A DNA stretch of 64,000 bases from Alphaproteobacteria bacterium (GTDB taxonomy: Bacteria > Pseudomonadota > Alphaproteobacteria > Caulobacterales > Maricaulaceae): NCBI GenBank assembly GCA_016124675.1, contig WGNG01000001.1, positions 116,808-180,807 on the forward strand. Reading direction: 5' to 3'. The notes below the pieces were generated by a model. That model ran no database searches, was not told the origin of the DNA, and was given only the letters and a program-made list of their open reading frames with translations. This document shows positions 40,797-48,677 of this stretch, in pieces (within the stretch, counting starts at the first letter, position 1; each line of letters begins with the position of its first letter). The position numbers were made by a program, and so were the translations under genes.

Positions 40797-41993
40797 CTAA
40801 ACCGGGTTCCGCTTGATCAGCTGTTTGGCGATGATGATGCGTTGCAGCTCGTTGGTGCCTTCGCCGATGCACATGAGCGGCGCGTCGCGGTAGAGGCGCT
40901 CGATCACGTATTCCTTGGAATAGCCATAACCGCCATGGATGCGCATGGCTTCGGTGGCGACCTCAACCGCGGTTTCGCTGGCGAAGTACTTGGCCATCCC
41001 CGCCTCCATGTCGATCCGCGCGCCGGTGTCGTAAGCGCGCGCGGCATCCTCCACCAGCAGCTCGGCGGCGCGGGTGCGCGCGGCCATGTCGCCCAGCTTC
41101 AGCTGGATCGCCTGATGCTCGCAGATCGGCTTGCCCATGGTCCGCCGTGTCTGGGAATAGGCGACGCTTTCGCGCAGCGCCCGCTTGGCGATGCCCACCG
41201 AGCGTGCGGCGATATTGATGCGCCCGATCTCGAGCCCGCCCGTGGCCATGAAGAAGCCCTGGCCTTCCTCGCCGCCCACCAGGGAAAGCCCGGCGTCGCA
41301 CTCATAGTCCTCGAAGATGAACTCGCCAGAATCGATGCCCTTGTATCCCAGCTTCTCCAGCTTCTGGCCGTTGCGGATGCCCGGCAGGGCCGCGCCGGTC
41401 TCGGGATCGATCTTGGAGACGATCAGCATGCTCATGCCCTTGTAGCGGGGCTCGGCGCCGGTGTCGGTCTTCACCAGAAGCGCGCAGGCATGGCCTTTGA
41501 TAGCGTTGGAAATCCAGGTCTTGGCGCCGTTCACGACATATTTGCCGCCCTCGCGCCGGGCCGTGGTGCGTATGGCCTGCAGGTCCGTGCCCGCATCCGG
41601 CTCGGTCAGGCCCAGCCCGCCGCGCAGCTCGCCCGTGGCGAATTTGGGCAGCCAGTATTCCTTCTGCCGGTCCGTGCCGAAGCGCTGGACGATCTGCGCC
41701 ATCATCAGGTGGGAGTTGAAAATGCCGGTCAGGCTCATCCACTCCTCTGCGATCATCATGACGATCTTGGAGTAGGTCGTGGCCGACAGGCCCAGCCCGC
41801 CATATTCAGGATCGATGAGGGCGCCAAACAGGCCCAGCTCCTTCATGTCCTCGACCAGCCCGGCAGGCCACTCGTCGGCATGCTCCAGCTCCATCGCCAC
41901 CGGCGCGACCTTTTTCTCGATCCATTTGGCGATGGCGCCGAGCATCTGGCGCTCGTCGGCCTCGGTCATCTGATAGGTTTCGGCAGCAGCCAT
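40797..41993 (-). CDS. Acyl-CoA dehydrogenase
   Basis: A 398-residue FAD enzyme of the acyl-CoA dehydrogenase superfamily. Start ATG 41993 follows an AGGGAG site; the ORF extended to 42053 reads through repeat sequence. Landmarks are Y-G-G-L-G-L-S-A-T-T-Y, G-G-L-G-L-T-E-P-D-A-G-T-D (FAD/substrate contact) near residue 131, G-A-K-T-W-I-S-N-A, H-G-G-Y-G-Y, and the catalytic glutamate in C-I-G-E-G-T-N-E near residue 379. Short branched or dicarboxylic acyl-CoAs are possible substrates; methylsuccinyl-CoA would fit the neighbours, but the sequence does not decide this. Confidence 0.9.
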   Translation of the reverse strand: MAAAETYQMTEADERQMLGAIAKWIEKKVAPVAMELEHADEWPAGLVEDMKELGLFGALIDPEYGGLGLSATTYSKIVMMIAEEWMSLTGIFNSHLMMAQIVQRFGTDRQKEYWLPKFATGELRGGLGLTEPDAGTDLQAIRTTARREGGKYVVNGAKTWISNAIKGHACALLVKTDTGAEPRYKGMSMLIVSKIDPETGAALPGIRNGQKLEKLGYKGIDSGEFIFEDYECDAGLSLVGGEEGQGFFMATGGLEIGRINIAARSVGIAKRALRESVAYSQTRRTMGKPICEHQAIQLKLGDMAARTRAAELLVEDAARAYDTGARIDMEAGMAKYFASETAVEVATEAMRIHGGYGYSKEYVIERLYRDAPLMCIGEGTNELQRIIIAKQLIKRNPV

Positions 41994-42017
41994 GCGAGGC
42001 TCCCTGATGTGTTTTCG

Positions 42018-42038
42018 TCCCCCGCAAGCGGGGGAGCA
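42018..42038. repeat. Short type B hairpin
   Basis: TCCCCCGCAAGCGGGGGA forms a perfect short hairpin between the MaoC and acyl-CoA dehydrogenase genes, matching the outer arm of the type B repeats. It sits between the MaoC stop and the dehydrogenase ribosome site. Confidence 0.6.
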
Positions 42039-42059
42039 AAGTGCGGCGCTCAAGGCGCC

Positions 42060-42581
42060 CTAGTAATTGCCCACCTTGTCCTCGACCGCATTGCCGCGGC
42101 CGGGGATGAGCATGTTGCGTTTGAACGTGCAGACCATCTCGCCGCGCTGGTTGAAGCCGCGGGTCAGCACGGTGACGATGCCCTGGCCAGGGCGCGACTG
42201 GCTCTCGCGCTTGGCCAGCACTTCGCTCTCGCCATAGATCGTGTCGCCGGCAAAGACCGGCGCGGTGAACTTCACCTCGTCCATGCCCAGATTGGCGATG
42301 GCCTTCTGGGACACGTCCGTCACGCTCATGCCGATCAGGATCGCCAGCGTATAGGGGCTCACCACCAGGTTCTGCTTGAACTCCGAACCCTTGGCGAACT
42401 CGGCGTCAAAATGCATCGGGTGGGTGTTCATCGTCATCAGCGTGAACAGGTGATTGTCGTACTCGGTCACCGTCTTGGCCGGGCGATGCTCATAGACATC
42501 GCCGACGATGAAGTCCTCGAAATAGCGCCCGAAGGTCTCGCGATAGCGCTGCGGACCGATCTGCTTGACGTTCTGAACCAC
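42060..42581 (-). CDS. MaoC-family hydratase (mesaconyl/itaconyl-CoA hydratase-like)
   Basis: A 173-residue single-hotdog hydratase. R-Y-F-E-D-F-x-V-G-D-V-Y-E-H near residue 18 is followed by T-V-T-E-Y-D-N-H-L-F-T and the active-site stretch N-T-H-P-M-H-F-D-A-E-F with the D/H-type catalytic pair. G-D-T-I-Y-G-E-S-E-V is the second conserved block. Enzymes of this subgroup hydrate enoyl-CoAs of short branched dicarboxylic acids, as in itaconate or mesaconate breakdown and in actinobacterial leucine-cluster genes. It lies between the CitE-like lyase (11-bp gap) and the acyl-CoA dehydrogenase. Confidence 0.85.
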   Translation of the reverse strand: MVQNVKQIGPQRYRETFGRYFEDFIVGDVYEHRPAKTVTEYDNHLFTLMTMNTHPMHFDAEFAKGSEFKQNLVVSPYTLAILIGMSVTDVSQKAIANLGMDEVKFTAPVFAGDTIYGESEVLAKRESQSRPGQGIVTVLTRGFNQRGEMVCTFKRNMLIPGRGNAVEDKVGNY

Positions 42582-42592
42582 GACGATCCCCC

Positions 42593-43414
42593 TTATGCCT
42601 GCCGCGCGGCGGCGAGCGTGCGGCGCGCCGCCCGGATCACCGGCAGTTCGATCAGCTTGCCATTGAACAGCGCCGCCCCGCCCTCGGCCTTGTCGAAGGC
42701 CTCCAGAATGGCGCGCGCCCGGGCGAGCTCGTCCTCGCCCGGCGTGAAGGCGGCCGCGACGCCGGCGACCTGTCTTGGATGGATGCAGGCGCGCCCGGTG
42801 AAGCCCAGCGCCCTGGCGCGGGCGGTCGTGGCGATGAGGCCATCCTCATCCTCCACGTCCAGCCACGGCACATCCATCAGCTCGACGCCGGCGGCGGCTG
42901 CGGCGGCCGCCAGGACGCCGCGCGCATGCAATAATGGCTCCCAGTCCAGTGTGACGCCCAGATCGGCCGCAAAGTCCGCCCCGCCGAACAGGACGCCCTC
43001 GACGCCTGGCGCTCCGGCGATCTGGTAGGCATGTTTGAGCCCCGCCGCGCTCTCAACGATGGGCCAGAGCGGGGGCGCCTCCGGCCCGCCCAGCGCCTCG
43101 GCGATGATCACCAGCTCCTCGCCGTGGGAGACTTTGGGGATCATCAGGAAATCGGCCCGGCCTTCGCCATGGGCATAGGCGGCCAGATCCGCCAGCCCGG
43201 CGGGCGTGCGCACGGAATTGATCCGGAACCCCAGGCGCGGCGCAGCGTCTGCCCGAGACTCCGCCAGCGCCGTCATCACCGCATGACGCGCCTCATCCTT
43301 GCCGGCGGGGGGCACAGCGTCTTCCAGATCGATGCATACGCCGTCGGCCCCGGCGGCCAACGCCTTGGCGATGCGGTCAGGGCGCGATCCGGGGACAAAA
43401 AGCAGGCTGCGCAT
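42593..43414 (-). CDS. HpcH/HpaI-family CoA-ester lyase (CitE-like)
   Basis: A 273-residue TIM-barrel lyase like CitE, malyl-CoA lyase and citramalyl-CoA lyase. The N-terminal R-S-L-L-F-V-P-G-S-R-P-D-R, the metal-binding V-C-I-D-L-E-D-A-V-P near residue 26, R-I-N-S near residue 63, the I-V-E-S-A-A-G metal glutamate near residue 117 and G-G-A-D-F-A-A-D-L-G near residue 142 are all present. It lacks obvious citrate-lyase partners (no citDF nearby), so a stand-alone CoA-ester lyase is expected, most plausibly cleaving citramalyl-CoA or a methylmalyl-CoA to acetyl-CoA or propionyl-CoA and a keto acid. It heads the five-enzyme operon. Confidence 0.88.
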   Translation of the reverse strand: MRSLLFVPGSRPDRIAKALAAGADGVCIDLEDAVPPAGKDEARHAVMTALAESRADAAPRLGFRINSVRTPAGLADLAAYAHGEGRADFLMIPKVSHGEELVIIAEALGGPEAPPLWPIVESAAGLKHAYQIAGAPGVEGVLFGGADFAADLGVTLDWEPLLHARGVLAAAAAAAGVELMDVPWLDVEDEDGLIATTARARALGFTGRACIHPRQVAGVAAAFTPGEDELARARAILEAFDKAEGGAALFNGKLIELPVIRAARRTLAAARQA

Positions 43415-43525
43415 CGAGTTCCAGTCTGATAGGGTTGTCCGGACAAATTAGGGGTCGACCCCGGCCCGGTCAAGCCGCGCACGGCGCCGCGCCCCTGCGG
43501 ACCGGCCGCTATGAGGAGACCTGTC

Positions 43526-44086
43526 ATGTCCACCCTTGCCGCCCTCGCCGCCACCATCAGCGTCCTGTTCGCCAGCGCCAGCGCCGCTGCGCAGGAGCCA
43601 GCCGGCGACGCTCTCTATGACGGCGCTTTCTTCAAGCGTCAGGCCATCATCGTCTCCGACATGGACCGCGCGCTGACCCTGTACCGCGACGTCCTGGGAT
43701 TCGAACTCCATTCGCTGACGCAGTCAGGTCCTGACAGCTATTCCTACGAGGTGTTCAACATCCCGCGCGAGGCCTCGATCCGATTCGCCACGCTGGACGC
43801 CGGCGACGTCCAGGTGCGCACCCTCGCCCTCATCGAGGTGACCGGCGTGGCGCTCGACCCGCTCACCGGCATACGCCGCGCCGCCGCCGTCATTGACGCG
43901 CACGGGCGCTATCAAGCGATTGTCGAGGCCATCGACGCCATGGGCCTGGAGCGGGCGCAGCCGCGCGCCCTGGGCGAGGCCAGCAGCGCCCGCGGACAGG
44001 GTGTTGAGCTGGGCTTCACCGACTGGGACGGCAATCTGATCGTGATCTACGAATTCCCCCAACCCGAACCGCCAGCGCCCCGTTAA
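43526..44086 (+). CDS. Exported VOC (glyoxalase-fold) protein
   Basis: A 186-residue protein. ATG 43526 lies 8 bp after GAGGAG and opens a signal peptide ending in A-A-A-Q, so the product is predicted periplasmic. The mature part has two vicinal-oxygen-chelate motifs: R-Q-A-I-I-V-S-D-M-D-R-A-L-T-L-Y-R-D-V-L near the start and F-T-D-W-D-G-N-L-I-V-I-Y-E at the end, with a conserved glutamate. Most VOC proteins (glyoxalase, dioxygenases, resistance proteins) are cytoplasmic, so the export signal is unusual. It is divergent from the CitE-led operon; the substrate is unknown. Confidence 0.82.
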   Translation: MSTLAALAATISVLFASASAAAQEPAGDALYDGAFFKRQAIIVSDMDRALTLYRDVLGFELHSLTQSGPDSYSYEVFNIPREASIRFATLDAGDVQVRTLALIEVTGVALDPLTGIRRAAAVIDAHGRYQAIVEAIDAMGLERAQPRALGEASSARGQGVELGFTDWDGNLIVIYEFPQPEPPAPR

Positions 44087-44208
44087 CCGGGGCAAAACGC
44101 GTGTCCTGGCGGTCACGTGACCGATAAATAAGCTGCTTCAGGCTTGGCCCCGGGCGTCAGGTGAGCCTAGTTTGCCGGCAGGATATATCTCGGGGAGGAA
44201 CGACACCG

Positions 44209-46833
44209 ATGTTGACCCAGGCAAGCCGCTGGATCGCGGCGGCGCTGATGGCGCTTTTCCTGAGCGCGGCCGCGCTTGCGGACACGGACACCAAGACGAT
44301 CGAGGAATATGTCGAGGACGACAAGTTCGAGCGGATCGACGGCCTGTTTCCCCTCTACCGCAATACCGAGAACGGCGAGCTCTTCATGGAGATTTCCGCC
44401 GGCCAGCTCGGCGAGGAGTTCATATACTTCACCTATACCGAGGATGGCGCCCCGCGCGTCGGGCACTTCCGGGGCCAGTTCCGCGAAAACCGCATCCTCA
44501 CCTTCGCCCATCGTTTCGGAAAGATCGAGATCGAGGCGGTGAACACCAATTTCTCCTTTGATCCGGAGAACGCCCTGGCGCGCGCCGCCAACGCCAACAT
44601 CACCCGCGCCCTTCTGGCCGTTGTCGATGTGGTCGCCATGACCCCGGCGGGCGATGCGGCTGAGGACGGCGATGCTGAAACCGCCGGCGAGGGCGCTGAC
44701 GCGGCGCAAGGCGATGACGCCGCCCCCGCCCGCTACCTCATCAATGCCGGCCGTCTTCTGCAGTCGGAAGACATGCACCAGATCAAGCCGACCCCGCCGG
44801 CCACCCCGGCTGCGGCGACCATGTTCCAGCTCGGCCGTCTCGACAGCGGCCGCACCCGCATCCTGGACGCCCGCGGCTATCCTCTGAACCTCGATGTCGT
44901 CGTCGAATATGTGTTCGTCAATGATGCGCCGCGCGGCGCCACGGGGCCGGAAATCACCGACTCCCGTTCGGTCGCCATCCTGTTGCAGCACTCCTTCATC
45001 GCGATGCCGGAAGAGGGGTTCACCCCGCGCGCGGACGATTTCCGCGTGGGCTATTTCGGTCAGCGCGTGACCAATCTCACCGACACCTCCATGACGCCGT
45101 ATGACGACGTCATTGACCGGTGGCGCCTGGTCAAACAGGACCCCGACGCACCGCTGTCCGATCCGGTCCAGCCCATCGTGTGGTGGATCGAGAACACCAC
45201 GCCGCACGAGCTGCGCGACACCATCCGCACTGCGGCGCTGACCTGGAACACCGCCTTCGAGGCGGCTGGTTTCTCCAACGCCATCCAGGTCGAGGTGCAG
45301 CCCGACGACGCCGAGTGGGACGCGGGCGATATCCGCTACAATGTCCTGCGCTGGACGTCCTCGCCCACGCCTCCGTTCGGCGGGTACGGGCCGAGCTTCA
45401 CCAATCCGCGCACCGGCGAGATCATCGGCGCGGACATCATGCTGGAATACGTCTTCCTGACCAACCGCATCCGCTTTTCCGAGCTGTTTGACGTCGCCGG
45501 CCTGTCCCAGTGGCTGCCGGCCGACATGCTGGCGGAAATGACGGGCCAGCCCGAGCTCGTCCACATGCACGACCACGCCCCGGGCGAGATGTGCAATTTC
45601 GCCGAACATCTTCAGTTCGAAACCCAGGCCGCCCTGGCCGCCCTGCAGACGCGCGGCGCCAGCCAGGTGGAAGTCGATGAGCTGGTGCGCCAGTCGCTGC
45701 ACTATCTGGTGATCCACGAGATCGGCCACACGCTGGGCCTGATGCACAACATGCGCGCCACCTCCGGCGTGCCGCTGGCTGGCCTCCATGACGGGCGCGC
45801 GGTCACGCACTCGATCATGGACTACCCCGCCCTCAACATCGCCCCGGCGGGCGTGGCGCAGGGCCAGTGGTCGCTCGATGTTCCGGGCGCCTATGACATC
45901 TGGGCGATCCAGTACGGCTACACCCCGGACGAAGCCGCCCTCCCGGCCATCCTTGCCCGCTCCACCGAGACCGAGCTAGCGTTCGGCAATGACGCCGATG
46001 ACATGCGCTCGCCCGGCCGCGGCATTGATCCGCGCGTCATGATCAATGATCTCTCCGATGATCCGGTCGGCTGGGCGGCCGAGCGGGTGGAGATCGTCAA
46101 CGAGACGCTGGCGCGCCTGCCGGAGATCTTTGAACGTGAAGGCGAGACCTATCAGGGCCTGCTGACCAGCTATCAGCTCCTGTCCGGCCAGCGCTTCGGC
46201 GCAGCCAATGTCGCCACGCGCCATATCGCCGGGGTCTACAACAACCGCGCTGTGGTCGGTCAGCCCGGCGCCGAGCGGCCCTTCATCCCCGTGACCGAAG
46301 CCAAGCAGAAGGAAGCCCTGCGCGTGCTGGAGGCGGCCATGTTCGGCCCGGACGCCTTCATGATCGAGGAGGCCTATGCCGACCGGCTGCAGCGCCAGCG
46401 CCGCCTGTTCGATCATTTCGGCTCCAACGAGGACCCGTCCCTGCACAGCCGGGCCTTCGGTCAGCAGATGGCGCTCCTGGCCCATCTCACCCACCCCAAC
46501 GTGCTCGACCGCCTGCAGGATTCCCGGCGCTATGGCGGGACCTACAGCGCGGCTGAATACATGCGCGACCTGACCCGCATCATGTACGCGGCGGACGTGG
46601 GCGGAGAGCCGAACACCTACCGTCAGAACCTGCAGGTGGCCTATCTCCAGCGTCTCATTGCGCTGACCAGCGACGCGGGCGTCTCGCCCTCGGGCCGGTC
46701 GGCGGCGCTGGCCGCGATCCACGACGTCAGGAACCGGGTCGGCCCGGCCTGGATGCCCGACCTGTTCGGGTCGCGTGAGGCGCGCGCGCACCGCGCCCAT
46801 CTGCGCCGCCTGATCGCCGCCTTCGAGGCCTGA
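44209..46833 (+). CDS. Exported zinc metalloprotease (DUF5117/DUF4953)
   Basis: An 874-residue protein. ATG 44209 follows a GGGGAGGAA ribosome site and starts a signal peptide ending A-L-A-D. The long N-terminal part resembles DUF5117, which precedes a metzincin-like DUF4953 domain. The zinc motif H-E-I-G-H-T-L-G-L-M-H-N (H-E-x-x-H-x-x-G-x-x-H) begins near residue 503, and the downstream S-I-M-D-Y matches the Met-turn. The overall length agrees with the family, widespread in exported proteases of unknown target. A low-complexity Asp/Ala/Glu stretch lies near residue 155. A stable hairpin follows the gene. Confidence 0.9.
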   Translation: MLTQASRWIAAALMALFLSAAALADTDTKTIEEYVEDDKFERIDGLFPLYRNTENGELFMEISAGQLGEEFIYFTYTEDGAPRVGHFRGQFRENRILTFAHRFGKIEIEAVNTNFSFDPENALARAANANITRALLAVVDVVAMTPAGDAAEDGDAETAGEGADAAQGDDAAPARYLINAGRLLQSEDMHQIKPTPPATPAAATMFQLGRLDSGRTRILDARGYPLNLDVVVEYVFVNDAPRGATGPEITDSRSVAILLQHSFIAMPEEGFTPRADDFRVGYFGQRVTNLTDTSMTPYDDVIDRWRLVKQDPDAPLSDPVQPIVWWIENTTPHELRDTIRTAALTWNTAFEAAGFSNAIQVEVQPDDAEWDAGDIRYNVLRWTSSPTPPFGGYGPSFTNPRTGEIIGADIMLEYVFLTNRIRFSELFDVAGLSQWLPADMLAEMTGQPELVHMHDHAPGEMCNFAEHLQFETQAALAALQTRGASQVEVDELVRQSLHYLVIHEIGHTLGLMHNMRATSGVPLAGLHDGRAVTHSIMDYPALNIAPAGVAQGQWSLDVPGAYDIWAIQYGYTPDEAALPAILARSTETELAFGNDADDMRSPGRGIDPRVMINDLSDDPVGWAAERVEIVNETLARLPEIFEREGETYQGLLTSYQLLSGQRFGAANVATRHIAGVYNNRAVVGQPGAERPFIPVTEAKQKEALRVLEAAMFGPDAFMIEEAYADRLQRQRRLFDHFGSNEDPSLHSRAFGQQMALLAHLTHPNVLDRLQDSRRYGGTYSAAEYMRDLTRIMYAADVGGEPNTYRQNLQVAYLQRLIALTSDAGVSPSGRSAALAAIHDVRNRVGPAWMPDLFGSREARAHRAHLRRLIAAFEA

Positions 46834-46843
46834 TGCGGAAGGC

Positions 46844-46883
46844 TTGAGGCGCAGGGCGCGGTTTGACCGCCCCTGCGCCTCAA
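46844..46883 (+). terminator. Long GC-rich hairpin after the metalloprotease
   Basis: TTGAGGCGCAGGG (from 46844) pairs with CCCTGCGCCTCAA (ending 46883), with an inner CGGT/ACCG extension around a TTG loop. Outer GCGGA/TCCGC bases can extend it further. No T-run follows, so it may act as a partial terminator between the metalloprotease and DUF3108 genes. Confidence 0.55.
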
Positions 46884-46943
46884 ATCCGCCGCAGCGTAGC
46901 GATTGATTGGGTATCAGACAGCCCGTCTGCCGGAGCCTTCATC

Positions 46944-47747
46944 ATGCGCCTGATCACCCGCCTCGCCGCCGCTCTCTCGGCCGCCGCCGTCTCGCTCGCC
47001 CTGTGCGCCCCGGGTTTCGCCAACGCCACCGGCACGGCACAGGACCTGACATTGTCGGCGCGGTATTCAGGGAGCGTGCTCGCCATCCCGGTTGGACGGG
47101 TGGAGCTGACGGCGCATCTGGCGGAGGACAGCTATTCGGCGAGCGCGACCGCCATCGCCACGGGCCTGGCCGCCCTGTTCACCGACGTGCGCATTGACTC
47201 CACCGTCAGCGGCGCCATTACCCGCGGGCGGGCGCGCCCGCTCTCCTACGCCCATGACGAACGCACCGGGCGCAAGCACCGGCGCATCGACATGAGCTTT
47301 GAGAACAGCATCGCACGCGCCACCGCCATGCCCAATTTCTCCACCTGGGGCGACCCGCCCGCGACCGATTCCGACCGTGCCGGCGCCATCGACCCGATGA
47401 CCGCCGTGCTGATGCTATCGCAATCCATGACCGGGCAGCGCGAATGTTCCGGCATTCTTCCGGTATTCGACGGGCGCCACCGCTATAATCTTCGCTTGCA
47501 GGCGCGTGGACGTGAACGGGTGCGCACGCCGGCCTGGCAGGGCGAGGCCATCGTGTGCGACGCCTACTATGAGCCGATTTCCGGCTATACCGAGCGCCAG
47601 CGCCCGAACCCGCGCGATCTGCGCCATCCGCTGACGCTCTGGCTCGCGCCGCTGGACAATGGCCATCACCTGCCCGTACGGCTTCAGACCCGCGCCGGCT
47701 TCGGCGTGCTCATCGAGCTCAATTCACTGGAGATGAGCGCGGCTTAG
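46944..47747 (+). CDS. DUF3108 exported protein
   Basis: A 267-residue protein starting at ATG 46944. A signal peptide (R-L-I-T-R-L then a long Ala/Val/Leu core) ends near G-F-A-N-A. The mature part is strand-rich, with Y-S-G-S-V-L-A-I-P-V-G-R near residue 41 and the D-P-M-T-A-V-L block near residue 150 typical of DUF3108 proteins, periplasmic barrels of unknown role. The gene converges on the minus-strand hypothetical gene with only three bases between the stops. Confidence 0.78.
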   Translation: MRLITRLAAALSAAAVSLALCAPGFANATGTAQDLTLSARYSGSVLAIPVGRVELTAHLAEDSYSASATAIATGLAALFTDVRIDSTVSGAITRGRARPLSYAHDERTGRKHRRIDMSFENSIARATAMPNFSTWGDPPATDSDRAGAIDPMTAVLMLSQSMTGQRECSGILPVFDGRHRYNLRLQARGRERVRTPAWQGEAIVCDAYYEPISGYTERQRPNPRDLRHPLTLWLAPLDNGHHLPVRLQTRAGFGVLIELNSLEMSAA

Positions 47748-47750
47748 GGC

Positions 47751-48269
47751 TCACCCCTCCTTACCACCCTTGATCACCTTGAAGGCCGGGCGGGCCGGTT
47801 TGGCGGGCGCAGGGGCGGACGGACCGGGGGGTGATGCAGCGCGTGACGGGCAGCCGCGCTCAGCGACGGGCGGCGCATCCACATCCTCATGAATATCGCG
47901 GCTGCGCGGCTTCAGCGGCGCAGCCTTTGGCCGGAGGCTGGAGCGCGTCTGCGTGAAGCCGGCGCGCGGCTTGCCGCGGGCCTTGGCCTCGATCTCCTTG
48001 AGCTTGACAAGCTGGAGCCGCGACAACGCTTCGCCGGGCGCGCCCTTGGACGGGTCGGCGAAAGCCGAGCCGTACTCCCTCAGCCGCGCCTCCACCGAGG
48101 TCATGAACGCGTCTTCCCACTCGGTCAGCTCGGCGCGGGCGCGGTCAGCAGCAGCTGTGTCAGCTGACTGCGCAATCGCGCGCGTCACCGCATCGCGGGC
48201 CTTGCGGATGCGGGCAAGCGCCTTGCGCGTCGCCCGCTCGGCAGCCTTGTCATCGGTTTCACGCGCCAT
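47751..48269 (-). CDS. Hypothetical basic, disordered protein downstream of gapR
   Basis: A 172-residue protein from ATG 48269; a longer ORF to 48410 overlaps gapR and is not used. The first 60 residues are Ala/Arg/Lys-rich and helical; the last 80 are Pro/Arg/Ala-rich with repeated A-P-A and P-A-R-P motifs and end in F-K-V-I-K-G-G-K-E-G. The composition suggests an intrinsically disordered, positively charged protein that might bind nucleic acid or the GapR system. No family is recognised. It begins 28 bp after gapR on the same strand. Confidence 0.65.
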   Translation of the reverse strand: MARETDDKAAERATRKALARIRKARDAVTRAIAQSADTAAADRARAELTEWEDAFMTSVEARLREYGSAFADPSKGAPGEALSRLQLVKLKEIEAKARGKPRAGFTQTRSSLRPKAAPLKPRSRDIHEDVDAPPVAERGCPSRAASPPGPSAPAPAKPARPAFKVIKGGKEG

Positions 48270-48297
48270 GGCGCCTCCGCGCCGGGCGGTTGGCGGA

Positions 48298-48585
48298 TCA
48301 GAATTCGCCCACCGCGCCCAGATACAGCTCCAGAAGCGCTTCCTGCTCCTGGCGCTCGTTACGATCCTGCTTGCGGATCGAGATGACCTTGCGCAGCACC
48401 TTGGTGTCAAACCCGAAGCTCTTGGCTTCGGCGTATACTTCCTTGATGTCCGCGGCGAGACCCGCCTTCTCCTCCTCCAGACGCTCGATGCGCGCCACGA
48501 AGCTTTTCAGCTGGTCGCGGGCAGCGGCGCCGATGGCGTCGGATTCGTCTCGTTCGGGAGCGGCGGCGAAATCGGCCATGGTCAT
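48298..48585 (-). CDS. gapR: GapR nucleoid-associated protein (DUF2312)
   Basis: A 95-residue DUF2312 protein. The conserved block is clear: [18 protein letters not shown] then [15 protein letters not shown] and I-S-I-R-K-Q-D-R with a C-terminal [11 protein letters not shown]. In Caulobacter the family member GapR binds overtwisted, AT-rich DNA ahead of replication and transcription forks and helps topoisomerases. ATG 48585 is used; two more ATG codons lie nearby (48615 and 48579), so the exact start is uncertain. Confidence 0.9.
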   Translation of the reverse strand: MTMADFAAAPERDESDAIGAAARDQLKSFVARIERLEEEKAGLAADIKEVYAEAKSFGFDTKVLRKVISIRKQDRNERQEQEALLELYLGAVGEF

Positions 48586-48677
48586 GTCCTTGTCCTGCTC
48601 AATGAGTGTGGCCACGGGGATAGGCGAGAGCGCCCCGTCAGCGCAAGCGCGCGGTCATCACTCCGGTGCGCGGCAGG

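Noticed and set aside
40602..43028. 808-codon plus-strand frame across the acyl-CoA dehydrogenase, MaoC and CitE genes
   Set aside because: It spans three well-supported minus-strand genes and a repeat and has shadow-like composition.
44167..45810. 547-codon frame antisense to the metalloprotease
   Set aside because: The plus strand carries a signal peptide, a zinc motif and a ribosome site; the antisense frame has none of these.
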